Shown here one piece after another: positions 16,837 to 26,148 of a stretch of 64,000 nt of DNA. The notes below the pieces were generated by a model, which searched no databases, had not been told where the DNA came from, and was given only the letters and a program-made list of their open reading frames with translations. The position numbers and the translations under genes were made by a program. Location: assembly GCF_900128975.1 (NCBI RefSeq), contig NZ_FQVC01000001.1, positions 349,595 to 413,594 on the forward strand, in the 5' to 3' direction. Each line of letters opens with the position of its first letter. The stretch's first letter is position 1. The stretch is from Devosia limi DSM 17137 (lineage in GTDB: Bacteria; Pseudomonadota; Alphaproteobacteria; Rhizobiales; Devosiaceae).

Positions 16837-18414
16837 TCAACTCGCCGCCACGAAGACAGCCATATCCTCCAACGTCGCTGCCTCACTGGCCGGCTTGTCC
16901 CAGCGGATCCGGTTGATGCGCGGAAACCGCAGCGCCACCCCCGATTTGTGCCGCGTGCTCTCCTGCGCCGAGTCGAACGCCACCTCGAATACCAGTTCCT
17001 TCTTCACCTCGCGCACCGGCCCGAACGCCTGGATCGTATTGGCCCGCACCCACTTATCCAGCAGTTTCAGCTCCTCGTCGGTGAAGCCGAAATAGGCCTT
17101 GCCGATCGGCACGATCTCATTGCCCTTCCACACCCCGAATGTGTAATCGGAGTAAAAGCTCGACCGCTTGCCATGCCCGCGCTGCGCATACATCAGCACC
17201 GCATCGACCACGTTGGGATCGCGCTTCCACTTGTACCAAAACCCCTTGGGCCGCCCGGGCACATAGGGCGCGGTCCGCAGCTTCACCATCACGCCTTCAT
17301 GGCCATGCTCGTCCGCGCCCTGCCGGCGCTGCCGCGCCAGGTCGTCCCAATTGGCAAAGGGCAACACTTCGGACAGGTCCAGCCGTGTCTGTGGATTGGC
17401 CTGGAACCATGCCTCGAGCCGTGCCCGCCGCTCGCTCCAGCCCAGCGGGCGGATATCCTCGCGGGCGTCAAACAGCATGTCATAGACGCGGATAAAGGCG
17501 GGGCTATCCTTGAGATGTTTGGCGGAGGCTACCTTCTTGTTCAGCCGCTGCTGCAGGTCGTTGAACGAGCCGGGTTCGAAATCCCGCCCCACCAGCAGCT
17601 CCCCATCGAGCACCGCCAGCCCCTGCACATTATCGACAATGTCAGGAAACGCCGCCGCAATGTCATCGCCAGTCCGCGAAAACAGCGACACACTGCCCCC
17701 GCCCAGCACCAGCTGCACGCGGATCCCGTCCCATTTCCACTCCGCCGCAAAATCCTTTGGATCGAGCTTGGCGAGATCCTTTTCCTCGTCGATCGGATTG
17801 CTCAGCATCAGCGGATGAAACCGCTGTGATTGATCGATATCGGGCCGCCCCGCCTTGCCATCGAGCCAGGCGAACAGCTCGGTATAGGGTAACTTCAACC
17901 CGTGCCAGACCTCTTCGATCTCCTGCAGATCGACCCCGCTCATTTCGCTCAGCGCCGTCTTGGCCAGCCGCGCCGAAACCCCGATGCGCAGCGCTCCGGT
18001 CGCCAGCTTGACCAGCGCCCAGCGCTCATTGATCCCCGCCCGCGTCAGCAGCGCCGCGATCAGCTTGGGCAATTCGCTTTTGGATGTGGTGTTGAACAGC
18101 TCGATCAGTTCGGTCAGCGATGGCAGGTCCGACTGCTCGCCATGATGCGGCCAGATCAGCGCAATGGTCTCGCCGAGATCGCCGACATAGTCATAACTCA
18201 TCGCAAACAGCGTCGGATCGACCTCGGCCAGCACGATGTCTTTCAGCAGCGCCGGCTTGACGTTGCGAAAGGTCAGCGCCCCGGTCAGTACCGCCAGCGC
18301 ATAGCCCCGGTCAGGGTCCGGCACCGCGCGAAAATACTGCGTCAGCGCCGCCAGCTTGCGCGTCCGCGACGGCGTCAGCGCCAGTAGTTCCAGCAATTGG
18401 GCAAAGCGCTTCAT
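16837..18414 (-). CDS. ATP-dependent DNA ligase (bacterial, exonuclease-associated type)
   Basis: A 525-aa ATP-dependent ligase. The adenylated lysine is Lys227 in motif I, EWKWDGIR. The N-terminal DNA-binding domain (residues 1-200) precedes the nucleotidyltransferase core. The later motifs include LDGELLVGR, EGVMVKL and FWYKWKRD, followed by the OB-fold. This length and architecture match the ligase of the Lhr/exonuclease-associated repair cluster. Its ATG overlaps the stop of the exonuclease gene by 4 nt, so the two are co-translated. The usual third and fourth partners (a DEXH helicase and the PdeM phosphoesterase) are not within the window. It seals nicks in an ill-defined repair route. 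Confidence 0.9.
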   Translation of the reverse strand: MKRFAQLLELLALTPSRTRKLAALTQYFRAVPDPDRGYALAVLTGALTFRNVKPALLKDIVLAEVDPTLFAMSYDYVGDLGETIALIWPHHGEQSDLPSLTELIELFNTTSKSELPKLIAALLTRAGINERWALVKLATGALRIGVSARLAKTALSEMSGVDLQEIEEVWHGLKLPYTELFAWLDGKAGRPDIDQSQRFHPLMLSNPIDEEKDLAKLDPKDFAAEWKWDGIRVQLVLGGGSVSLFSRTGDDIAAAFPDIVDNVQGLAVLDGELLVGRDFEPGSFNDLQQRLNKKVASAKHLKDSPAFIRVYDMLFDAREDIRPLGWSERRARLEAWFQANPQTRLDLSEVLPFANWDDLARQRRQGADEHGHEGVMVKLRTAPYVPGRPKGFWYKWKRDPNVVDAVLMYAQRGHGKRSSFYSDYTFGVWKGNEIVPIGKAYFGFTDEELKLLDKWVRANTIQAFGPVREVKKELVFEVAFDSAQESTRHKSGVALRFPRINRIRWDKPASEAATLEDMAVFVAAS

Positions 18415-19415
18415 TCTTCGCCCTCCCCGCCATCGTCCTCAAAACCCTGGATATTGAGCGGCTCGGCATCGAGCCCCTGTGTGCGGCACCAATAAACCAG
18501 CGCATCCTCGCGCCCATGCGTCACCCACACGGTTTCGGCCGCGGTTTCGCGAATGGTCTGCTGCAGTTCGCCCCAGTCGCAATGGTCCGAAATCACCAGC
18601 GGCAATTCCACCAGCGCCTGCCGCGCCCGCTGCTTGACGCTCATCCAGCCCGAGGCCTGGCAGGTCACCGGATCAGGAAACCGCCGGCTCCAGCGGTCGC
18701 GGATCGCCGAGGGCGGCGCAATGACGATCTGCCCCGCCAGTTCCGCCTTGGGCACATCCAGCGCCGGGCGCAGATCGCCCAACGGCACACCAAGCTCCTC
18801 ATAGAGCGCACACAGCCGCAGCATGGCGCCATGCAGATAGATCGGCCGGTCCCACCCGGCATCGCGTAAGAGCCCGATCACCCGCTGCGCCTTGCCCAGC
18901 GCATAGCACCCCACCAGATGCGCCCGCTCCGGATTGGCGGATACCGATGCCAGCAAGCGCGCGATCTCATCCTGCGGGCGCGGATGCTGAAACACCGGCA
19001 GCCCGAACGTCGCCTCGGTGACCAGCAGATCGCATTCCACCAGCTCAAACGGCTGCGCTGTGCGGTCCGGCAGGCGCTTGTAGTCGCCGGTCACCACCAC
19101 CCGCTGCCCGCCCTGCTCGATCAGCACCTGCGCACTGCCCAGAATATGCCCGGCCGGAAACAGCGTGACGGTCACATCATCGATCACCAGCGGCACGCCA
19201 AAATCCAGCGCCTCGAAGCGCCCGGCGCAATCCTCACCATAACGCGTCTTCATGATCGCAATGGTATCGGGCGTCGCCAGCACCGCCTCATGCCCGCTGC
19301 GCGCATGGTCCGCATGCCCATGCGTAATGATCGCCCGCGCCCGCGGCACCGCCGGGTCGATATAGCAGTCAATCGCCTTGATATGCAGGTTTCGATCGAG
19401 GATCTGGCTGGCCAT
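18411..19415 (-). CDS. Ligase-associated DNA exonuclease (metallo-beta-lactamase fold)
   Basis: A 334-aa protein of the metallo-beta-lactamase/beta-CASP-like group. The metal-binding motif HGHADH is at residues 32-37 (His32... Asp36-His37). AGHILGSAQVL and VVVTGDYKR are further motif regions. It is the member that travels with the exonuclease-associated ligase and is thought to trim DNA ends. It is the first gene of the pair, overlapping the ligase start (ATGA). Family identity is clear; polarity and substrate are not shown by sequence. Confidence 0.88.
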   Translation of the reverse strand: MASQILDRNLHIKAIDCYIDPAVPRARAIITHGHADHARSGHEAVLATPDTIAIMKTRYGEDCAGRFEALDFGVPLVIDDVTVTLFPAGHILGSAQVLIEQGGQRVVVTGDYKRLPDRTAQPFELVECDLLVTEATFGLPVFQHPRPQDEIARLLASVSANPERAHLVGCYALGKAQRVIGLLRDAGWDRPIYLHGAMLRLCALYEELGVPLGDLRPALDVPKAELAGQIVIAPPSAIRDRWSRRFPDPVTCQASGWMSVKQRARQALVELPLVISDHCDWGELQQTIRETAAETVWVTHGREDALVYWCRTQGLDAEPLNIQGFEDDGGEGEE

Positions 19416-19502
19416 GGCTCACAGTAACGCAACACACGCGAACTGGTTCAGCAGAAGATGAGGCGCCTGGCACATGCGGTGACGAATAGAACTCCACCCC
19501 GC

Positions 19503-19533
19503 CGTCATTGCCCGGCTCGTCCGGGCAATCCAC
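19503..19533. repeat. GTCATTGCCCGGCTCGTCCGG-type intergenic palindrome
   Basis: Arms TTGCCCGG / CCGGGCAA around CTCGT. Same family as the elements at about 16750 and 33768-33852. Confidence 0.75.
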
Positions 19534-19551
19534 CTTCGCTCGGCAAAGCCC

Positions 19552-22461
19552 TCACATCACCTTGGTCACATCCAGCAACCCCGGGCGCTGATCGTTGGCC
19601 GCCGTGATGGCCGCCTCGCCGCCCAGCACCACGACATGGCCGTGCTTGGCCACGGCCTCGACCGCCGCCGCCAGTGCCTTGAAGTCGGCGCCGGATGCGC
19701 CCAGCACCTCGTCGCGCCGCTGCTGGCGGATCGCGTCGGTGGTGCCGGTCAGCTGCCGCCACATCGAGGAATAGCCCTTGGCATCGGGGAATTGATAGCC
19801 GTCGATATCCCCGATCACCCCGATGATCGAGCGGGTCAGATCCGCCTCGCCGATCCCGGCATTGAGCGCCTTGGCCGCCCCGTCATAGGCATCCAGCGTC
19901 TTGAGCAGATTGGGATCGCGATAGGACAGGAACGCGAAATTGCCCGAGGTCAGGTCGAACCGGCTGGAGCCGCCATAGGCCCCGCCCTGCACCCGCACCT
20001 TGTCCCAGAGATAGGTGGTATTGAGGAATTTCAGCGCCACGCTCGACGCCGCGGTCAGCTCGAACCCCAGCGCCTTGAGATTGGCACCCTTGCCCACATA
20101 ATTGACCTGTGCCGGGATCACCAGACCCTCCGACCGCGGCGCAAAATCCACGCCCCAATCGGCCAGCTCGACCACCCCATTGGGCAGCCGCCCGAGGAAC
20201 TGCGCCAGCTCGCCTTTGGCGCCGTCCCAGATCCCCGCATCAGCCGTGACATTGACCACCATGTGCCCGCGATTGAACAGCCGGTCGCGGATGGTCTCGA
20301 GCACGCTCTGCACACCCGCCCAGTCGCTATCGATCCGCTTCACCAGCTCGCGCAGGAATTGCAGATAGCTGACCCCACCCAGCTGCTCGGCAATCCAGCT
20401 CGCCTCGGTCAGGCCCGATTTGAGCCTGGTATCGACAATCGCATTGCCCGCCGGCACCAGCCGTGCTTCGAACCCGGCCTTTTCTTCCAGCGCCATCTGC
20501 TTGAAACGGTCGCGATTATCCAGCCGCGCATCGAGCAGCACATCGCCCATGATATCGAGCATTTCGCCATGCTTGTCCGGCACCGCCTTGCCCGACAGGA
20601 AGAACCAGGCGGCGCTCCCCTCCGAATTTTGCTTGGCCGAAAGCGCCCGGTGCTGGGCAATGCCGCCGGTGGAGCGCCCGATGCGCTGCGTCAGCGACAC
20701 GAAGTCCTCGGTCTTGGTGCCCGTCTGCAGCAGCGCCCGCCCGAACAGCGGCAGATAGGGCAGCAGCGCCTTGTCCAGCACATGCAGATCGAACCCGAGA
20801 TCGGTATAGATGATCCCCAGCGTCGGCAGGTCGTGATAGAACAGCGTCACATCACCCAGCGTACCGATTTCGATCGGCACCGTGCGGCTTTCGCGCGGCA
20901 GGTCAGCCAGCGTCAGCGCCGGGATTTTGGCCAGCTGCGCCGGATCATCCACCGCTTCCTGCAGAGCCCGCAGCTTTTCGGTCTCGGCAATGGTCGCCGC
21001 GACAGCGGCCTCGTCCATGGTCGCGCGCACTGCAGCCAGCCGCGCCTTTTCCTCGGCCACTTCCCGCGCCCCCTGCTCGGGATCGGCGCTCAGCGTCACC
21101 GTGGTGCGATGCGTATTGTCGAGGAACAACCGACGGATTTCGCGTTCAAAATGCCCTTCGACCGCCTTGGCCTTGAGCGCGGCCAGCGCTTCCTCGAAGG
21201 CCAACGGTGCCAGCGGATCGCCCCCATGCAGCCAGGTCGACAGCGCCGAGAACATCATCGAAATACCGCGAGGGAACGAGCCGGTATTGTTTTCACGCAA
21301 GGAAAACTCAAACGTATTGAGCGCCGCCTCGACGGTCTGCTTGTCGATGCCGTCGGTCGCGATCTGCTCCAGCGTCGACAGGATCAGCGCCTCGACCTTG
21401 CCGGCATCGGCCGGGTCGATCCCCTTCATGCCAAAGCTGGCCATGGGCTGGCGCAGGCCCGCGCCAATGCCGCCGCCGGTCATGCCTTCGCCCAGACCGC
21501 TATCGGTCAGTGCCTTGCGCAGCGGCGCCGCCGAATTGCCGGCCAGCATGTAGCTCAGCAGGCCATGCGATAGCCCCTCCATGCGATCCTCCGGCGGATC
21601 GATCATCCAGTTGAGCGACACCATGCCGTCGCGCGCCTTGCCCTCATCCTTGGTGCCGGCATAGGTGGCCACGATCTGGCGCGGCGCATTGAAGCGCGGC
21701 TGCAGCCCCACTTCGGCATCCACCGGGGCCCGCTCGAACTGGCTGAAATAGGCATCGAGAATATTCAGCCGCTCGCCGGCATCGTCATCACCCGAGAAGA
21801 ACGCCCGCGTATTGGACGGGTGATAGAATTTTTCGTGGAAGCGCTTGAACTGGGCATAGGTCAGGTCCGGGATCGCCTTGGGATCGCCGCCCGAGCTCTT
21901 GCCATAGGTCACGTCGGGATAAAGCGAGCGCTGCGCCACATCGCGCATCACCGCATCGGGGGAGGAAAACACCCCCTTCATCTCGTTGAACACCACGCCC
22001 TTGTAGACCAGCGGCGCCTGGGCATCCTCCAGCTCGTAATGCCAGCCTTCCTGCCGGAACGTGTCCTCCGAAATCAGCGGGAAATAGACCGCGTCCAGAT
22101 ACACATCGACGAGATTGTAGAAATCCTTGAGATTCTGGCTGGCCACCGGATAGGCGGTCTTATCCGGAAAGGTCATGGCATTGAGGAAGGTGTGGAGGCT
22201 TCCTTTCAGCAGTTCCACGAACGGCTTCTTGACCGGATATTTCCGGCTCCCGCACAGCACCGAATGCTCGAGGATATGGGCAATGCCGGTCGAGTCCTCG
22301 GGCGGCGTCTTGAAGGTAATGCCGAACACCTTGTTCTCGTCGTCATTGACGAGGCTCAGCACTTCCGCCCCGGTCTTCTTGTGCCGGTAGAGCCGGGCTT
22401 GCGAATTGACCTCCGCGATCTGTTCGTCACGGATGAGTTCGAAGGCGGGGTGATTGGACAT
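19552..22461 (-). CDS. M16 family zinc metallopeptidase, presequence-protease (PreP) type
   Basis: A 969-aa single-chain insulinase-family peptidase. The inverted zinc motif HILEH (His62, Glu65, His66) is in domain 1. The following LCGSRKYPVKKPFVELLKGSLHTFLNAMT segment is diagnostic of the M16C/PreP branch. The C-terminal half holds the catalytically inactive partner domains, including VQGGAYGG near residues 826-833. It probably degrades peptides inside a closed two-bowl chamber. There is no signal peptide, so it is cytoplasmic. It is transcribed alone; the start is supported by the MSNHPAFELI N-terminus typical of the family. Confidence 0.9.
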   Translation of the reverse strand: MSNHPAFELIRDEQIAEVNSQARLYRHKKTGAEVLSLVNDDENKVFGITFKTPPEDSTGIAHILEHSVLCGSRKYPVKKPFVELLKGSLHTFLNAMTFPDKTAYPVASQNLKDFYNLVDVYLDAVYFPLISEDTFRQEGWHYELEDAQAPLVYKGVVFNEMKGVFSSPDAVMRDVAQRSLYPDVTYGKSSGGDPKAIPDLTYAQFKRFHEKFYHPSNTRAFFSGDDDAGERLNILDAYFSQFERAPVDAEVGLQPRFNAPRQIVATYAGTKDEGKARDGMVSLNWMIDPPEDRMEGLSHGLLSYMLAGNSAAPLRKALTDSGLGEGMTGGGIGAGLRQPMASFGMKGIDPADAGKVEALILSTLEQIATDGIDKQTVEAALNTFEFSLRENNTGSFPRGISMMFSALSTWLHGGDPLAPLAFEEALAALKAKAVEGHFEREIRRLFLDNTHRTTVTLSADPEQGAREVAEEKARLAAVRATMDEAAVAATIAETEKLRALQEAVDDPAQLAKIPALTLADLPRESRTVPIEIGTLGDVTLFYHDLPTLGIIYTDLGFDLHVLDKALLPYLPLFGRALLQTGTKTEDFVSLTQRIGRSTGGIAQHRALSAKQNSEGSAAWFFLSGKAVPDKHGEMLDIMGDVLLDARLDNRDRFKQMALEEKAGFEARLVPAGNAIVDTRLKSGLTEASWIAEQLGGVSYLQFLRELVKRIDSDWAGVQSVLETIRDRLFNRGHMVVNVTADAGIWDGAKGELAQFLGRLPNGVVELADWGVDFAPRSEGLVIPAQVNYVGKGANLKALGFELTAASSVALKFLNTTYLWDKVRVQGGAYGGSSRFDLTSGNFAFLSYRDPNLLKTLDAYDGAAKALNAGIGEADLTRSIIGVIGDIDGYQFPDAKGYSSMWRQLTGTTDAIRQQRRDEVLGASGADFKALAAAVEAVAKHGHVVVLGGEAAITAANDQRPGLLDVTKVM

Positions 22462-22522
22462 GGACCGGCTCTGTTGTTCTTGTGGCCCTGTAACCTAGGT
22501 GCCCGCCGCCCGATCCGCTAGG

Positions 22523-22547
22523 GGGGCGCCGCGCCGCGCGGCGCCCC
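22523..22547 (-). terminator. Strong GC hairpin after the aldo/keto reductase gene
   Basis: Perfect 11-bp stem GGGGCGCCGCG (22523-22533) / CGCGGCGCCCC (22537-22547), loop of 3. It lies just past the reductase stop; there is no T-run on the minus strand. Confidence 0.5.
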
Positions 22548-22561
22548 GCAAGCCCTCCCGC

Positions 22562-23536
22562 CTAGACCTCGCCGCGGATCGCCGGTTTCACTTCATCGCG
22601 ATACCAGCTCGCCAGCTGCCCCATCAGCGCCGGAAACAGCGAACGCTGCTCGCTCGCGGCGACATTGTCGGCCAGCTGTTCGGGTTTGCTGACCCCGGCA
22701 ATGATGGTGGACACCTGCGGATGGTCAAGGATCCAGCGCAGCGCGAACTGGCTGAGCGGCATGCTCTCGGGCGCCAGGCCCTTGAGTTCCTGCACCAGCT
22801 CCACCCCGCGCTCGAACGGAATGCCCGAAAACGTCTCGCCCACCGAAAAGGCCTGCCCGTCGCGGTTGTAATTGCGGTGATCGCTGACATCGAACCTTGT
22901 GTTCTTGTCGAATTTGCCGCTCAGCAGCCCGCTGGCCAGCGGCAGCCGCACGATAATGCCGACATCGCGCTCCGCCGCCCGCGGCAGCAGCACTTCGCTG
23001 GCGTCCTGGCGGAACAGGTTGAAAATGATCTGCAGCGTCGCGCAGCCATCCTGCTCCAGGCACAGCAGCCCCTCTTCGATGGTCTCGACGCTGGCGCCCC
23101 AATGGCGCACCAGCCCCTCGGCCTTGAGCTGGTCCATCCAGCCAAAGATCGCCCCATCGCGCAGGAGCTCGGGCGGCACGCAGTGCAGCTGCGCCAGGTC
23201 CAGCGTCTCCACACCCAGCCGCGTTGCCGAACCGACGAGGCTCTGCCGCACGCCGTCGAGGCTGTAATTATTGGGATAGAGCGCGCCCGAGCGCCCCAGC
23301 TTGGTGGCCACGCGCACGCCGGCCGCCTTGGCATGGCTGCCGATGCGCCGCTCGCTCAACCCGCCGCCATAAACGTCGGCCGTGTCCCAGAAATTGACCC
23401 CCGCCGCATTGGCGGCGTCAAGAATGGCATTGGCGGTTTCGTCGCCCACCGGCCCGAAATCGCCGCCCAGCTGCCAGCAGCCCAGCCCGATTTCCGAAAC
23501 CTGGTACCCCGTCTTGCCCAAGCGCCGCTGCTTCAT
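22562..23536 (-). CDS. Aldo/keto reductase
   Basis: A 324-aa NAD(P)H-dependent reductase with the (beta/alpha)8 AKR fold. The N-terminus is MKQRRLGKTGYQVSEIGLG, with the catalytic Asp-Tyr in FWDTADVYGGGLSE. The C-terminal part has SQFALRWILDHPQVSTIIAGVSKPEQL, the cofactor-binding end of the family. The start at 23536 has GAGGAG 8 nt upstream. Substrate cannot be told from sequence; the branch resembles AKRs acting on sugars and small aldehydes. It lies about 290 nt downstream of the GntR gene on the same strand, with a large inverted repeat in the gap, so co-transcription is uncertain. Confidence 0.85.
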   Translation of the reverse strand: MKQRRLGKTGYQVSEIGLGCWQLGGDFGPVGDETANAILDAANAAGVNFWDTADVYGGGLSERRIGSHAKAAGVRVATKLGRSGALYPNNYSLDGVRQSLVGSATRLGVETLDLAQLHCVPPELLRDGAIFGWMDQLKAEGLVRHWGASVETIEEGLLCLEQDGCATLQIIFNLFRQDASEVLLPRAAERDVGIIVRLPLASGLLSGKFDKNTRFDVSDHRNYNRDGQAFSVGETFSGIPFERGVELVQELKGLAPESMPLSQFALRWILDHPQVSTIIAGVSKPEQLADNVAASEQRSLFPALMGQLASWYRDEVKPAIRGEV

Positions 23537-23682
23537 GCGTCCATCTCCTCGATTGCCCTGCGGGCATAATGCCATGATGGTGACCCGATCCGGCCCAACG
23601 CGCAACTCGCCGCGAAAATGCGCCTGGGCCGACCAGGGCTGCCCCCGATTCTACAACCGGACAGTTCCCGTTCATATCACCG

Positions 23683-23771
23683 GGTCATTCCCGCGTAGGC
23701 GGGAATCCATTCTTGCTACCGCTCCAGCAGGCAGCAAGGCAGAATAGATTCCCCGCCTACGCGGGAATGAC
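23683..23771. repeat. Large inverted pair of GTCATTCCCGCG-type elements
   Basis: A GTCATTCCCGCGTAGGCGGG unit (from 23683) and its inverted copy ending near 23771 form a long imperfect inverted repeat around a 40-nt centre. It fills much of the gap between the GntR and aldo/keto reductase genes. Confidence 0.75.
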
Positions 23772-23827
23772 TCCGTGGGTGAGGATAGCAGCGAGCCCTG
23801 ACACGCAGCGTGCCTAAGCCAGAATGC

Positions 23828-24523
23828 CTATGGCGCCCCCGCTGGCCCCTCAAAATATTCCGGGAAATCGGTGATCGTCTGCGCCAGCAGCACTTCGGCG
23901 CGGGCCAGATGCGCCCGCATCGCCGCTTCCGCCGCCGCCGGATCGGCCTTGGCCACCGCTGCCGCAATCGCCTTGTGCTCGGCAATCGCCCGCTGCGCCG
24001 ACGACACGCCCAGCGTCAGGAAGCGCACCCGGTCGAGCTGCATCTTGTGATCGTCGATCAGTTGCCAGGCATATTCAACACCGGCCAGCCGGGCGAGGCT
24101 GCGGTGAAACAATTCATCGAGCGCATGGAATTTGCGGCTGTCATTGGCGGCCGAGGCCTTTTCCTGGTCCTCGATCAGCGCGCCCAGCACCGCTGCGGCG
24201 TCGCGACCCGGATGCGCGGCAACCCGGCGCACGATCTCGACCTCGATCGACTCGCGGATGAAGCGCGACTGGCGTACCCCTTCGGGCGAGATTTTCTTGA
24301 CCACGGTTGCCCGTTTGGGCCGGATCAGCAGCAGCCCCTGCTGCGCCAGGCGAATGAACGCCTCGCGCACCGGTTGGCGCGAGACGCCATAGCGGGCGGC
24401 GATGTCGCTCTCCGAGATGACGTCGCCCGGCTTGAGCGCCATGCTGACGATCTCGTCGCGCAGCGCCGTTACCACGCGCAGGGATATGGTTTCCTCGGTT
24501 CCGTCGAGCACGCTGGCGGCCAC
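23828..24523 (-). CDS. GntR family transcriptional regulator, FCD (FadR) subfamily
   Basis: A 231-aa regulator. The winged helix spans about residues 15-80 (SLRVVTALRDEIVSMALKPGDVISESDIAARYGVSRQPVREAFIRL). The all-helical FCD ligand domain follows (HALDELFHRSLARLAG, EHKAIAAAVAKADPAAAEAAMRAHL), with acidic and histidine residues that usually bind a metal and an organic acid. The start is GTG at 24523, with AAGGAA upstream. It follows the Gfo/Idh/MocA oxidoreductase gene by 75 nt on the same strand and probably controls it in response to a sugar acid or related carboxylate. Confidence 0.88.
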   Translation of the reverse strand: MAASVLDGTEETISLRVVTALRDEIVSMALKPGDVISESDIAARYGVSRQPVREAFIRLAQQGLLLIRPKRATVVKKISPEGVRQSRFIRESIEVEIVRRVAAHPGRDAAAVLGALIEDQEKASAANDSRKFHALDELFHRSLARLAGVEYAWQLIDDHKMQLDRVRFLTLGVSSAQRAIAEHKAIAAAVAKADPAAAEAAMRAHLARAEVLLAQTITDFPEYFEGPAGAP

Positions 24524-24598
24524 CTTGCTGATTCCTTTCCCTTACATGAGCCGGAAATCGGCGGAACGGTTCGCCAAAAACGCGCGCTCCACAGCTTT

Positions 24599-25906
24599 CT
24601 AGCGTTTTTCGCCGAGATCGATCCCCGCTTCCGCCAGCATCGCATCCACCGAAATGCGCTCGCCATTGCGCGCAATCGACTGGTTGGCCGCGATCCCGGT
24701 CAGGATCGACCAGGCGCCCGCCACCTGGTCGGAGGCCCGCCCATAGCGATCCGCTTCCATATGCTGGGGGTCGAACAGATAGCCCAGCATGATCGGATCG
24801 GCGCCGCCATGGCTGCCCGTCCCCTCCCAGACGGCGAGCTTTTCCGGCAGCTTGCCGGCCAGATGCAGCTCGGTCGTCACATTATCGCGCTCGGTCTTGT
24901 CGCGATCGCCGCCAGCAAACACCCCATGCACTTCGATATGCTTGTGCGTCAGCTCGCCCTTGGTGCCGTGGAACTTCACCTCCAGCCCTTCCCAGGGCGA
25001 ATAGGCGACCAGCGTATAGTTCAGCGAGGTGCCCGAGGCATATTGCGCCTGCACCTGCATGGTGTCCTCGATGGTGATGTCATCGGCAAACACGCATTTG
25101 TCGCGCCAGTAGCCGTCATCATCCTCGGCATCGAGATAGAGTTCCTTGAGCGCTTCGTCAGCCTCGAGGTCCATGCGGAACTCGCAGCGATCCGCCACCG
25201 GACAGGCATGGCAGCGTTCCCCATGGCCTTCCAGCCCCAGCTTCACCGCCATTTGCGGCGTATAGAAATCGCGCTTGCCCACCGCCGTGACGGTTTTCGG
25301 CGTCGAGGCGGCCCACCAGTTCAAGAGGTCGAAATGGTGGGTGGATTTGTGCACCAGCAGCCCGCCCGACTTGTCCTTGTAGCGGTGCCAGCGGCGGAAA
25401 TAGTCGGCGCCATGCACCCGGTCGAGATACCAGCGAAAGTCGATCGCGGTGATATCGCCGATTACCCCGCTCATCAGCAGGTCCTTGAGCTGGGTGCGCG
25501 CCGGCGAATAGCGATAGTTGAAGGTGACGGTCACCGATTTACCGGTTTCCCGCTGCGCATCGAGGATCCGCTTCAGCCTGTTGACGTCGATGGTCATCGG
25601 CTTTTCGGTCATCACATTGCGCCCGGCGCGCAGCGCCCGCACGATATAGTCGTCATGCAGAAAGTCCGGCGTGGTGACGATCACCGTATCGGGCTGCTGC
25701 TCGGCAATCATCCTGTCGAAATCTTCGGCCAGATAGGTGGCCACGCCATTGCCGCCGGGATCGGGCACCTTGCTGGCGCTCAGCGCCAGCCGGCTCTGAT
25801 TGACATCGCACAGCGCCACCAGCTCGGCCGTATCGGCATGCGTGATGGCGACCGCGTCACGGAACATCTGGTGACGGCCGCCCGTGCCGACGATAGCGTA
25901 TTTCAT
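24599..25906 (-). CDS. Gfo/Idh/MocA family oxidoreductase with a cysteine-rich insert
   Basis: A 435-aa dehydrogenase-like protein. The N-terminal Rossmann fold (residues 1-125) begins MKYAIVGTGGR and has the conserved EKP at residues 101-103. The C-terminal alpha/beta substrate domain includes GGLLVHKSTHHFDLLNWW. An insert carries Cys232, Cys235, Cys241 and later Cys271 (CHACPVADRC ... DKC), which could bind zinc or an iron-sulfur cluster; related proteins in other phyla share a C-x2-C-x5-C pattern. The start at 25906 fits the glycine motif; a GTG two codons upstream is possible. It probably acts on a sugar or inositol derivative. Confidence 0.82.
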   Translation of the reverse strand: MKYAIVGTGGRHQMFRDAVAITHADTAELVALCDVNQSRLALSASKVPDPGGNGVATYLAEDFDRMIAEQQPDTVIVTTPDFLHDDYIVRALRAGRNVMTEKPMTIDVNRLKRILDAQRETGKSVTVTFNYRYSPARTQLKDLLMSGVIGDITAIDFRWYLDRVHGADYFRRWHRYKDKSGGLLVHKSTHHFDLLNWWAASTPKTVTAVGKRDFYTPQMAVKLGLEGHGERCHACPVADRCEFRMDLEADEALKELYLDAEDDDGYWRDKCVFADDITIEDTMQVQAQYASGTSLNYTLVAYSPWEGLEVKFHGTKGELTHKHIEVHGVFAGGDRDKTERDNVTTELHLAGKLPEKLAVWEGTGSHGGADPIMLGYLFDPQHMEADRYGRASDQVAGAWSILTGIAANQSIARNGERISVDAMLAEAGIDLGEKR

Positions 25907-25951
25907 GGTCACATCTTATCAAGGGACACCGGCCGCGAACCAGCCGGTTAC

Positions 25952-25967
25952 ATCTACCATACAAGAT
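25952..25967. promoter_or_regulatory. Operator candidate ATCTACCATACAAGAT
   Basis: An imperfect palindrome about 45 nt upstream of the oxidoreductase start, in the region shared with the divergent HerA-like gene. Its A/T-flanked form and position suit an FCD-type GntR repressor, whose gene lies two positions downstream. Candidate only. Confidence 0.4.
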
Positions 25968-26148
25968 TGAACATCTGCCCCCTGCTGTCAATCGGGCTTT
26001 CCGCCCCCGCGCAATCGTGACCCCGCTCTCTTGTGGGACCGGCGCAGCCATCCTTCCCGTCGCCGCCTTTGAGGTGCTAAGGGGAGGAAACATCAATTGC
26101 CATGCGTGAGTCTCCCTGCGGGATTTTCATGGCCAGCCGGGAGTGACG

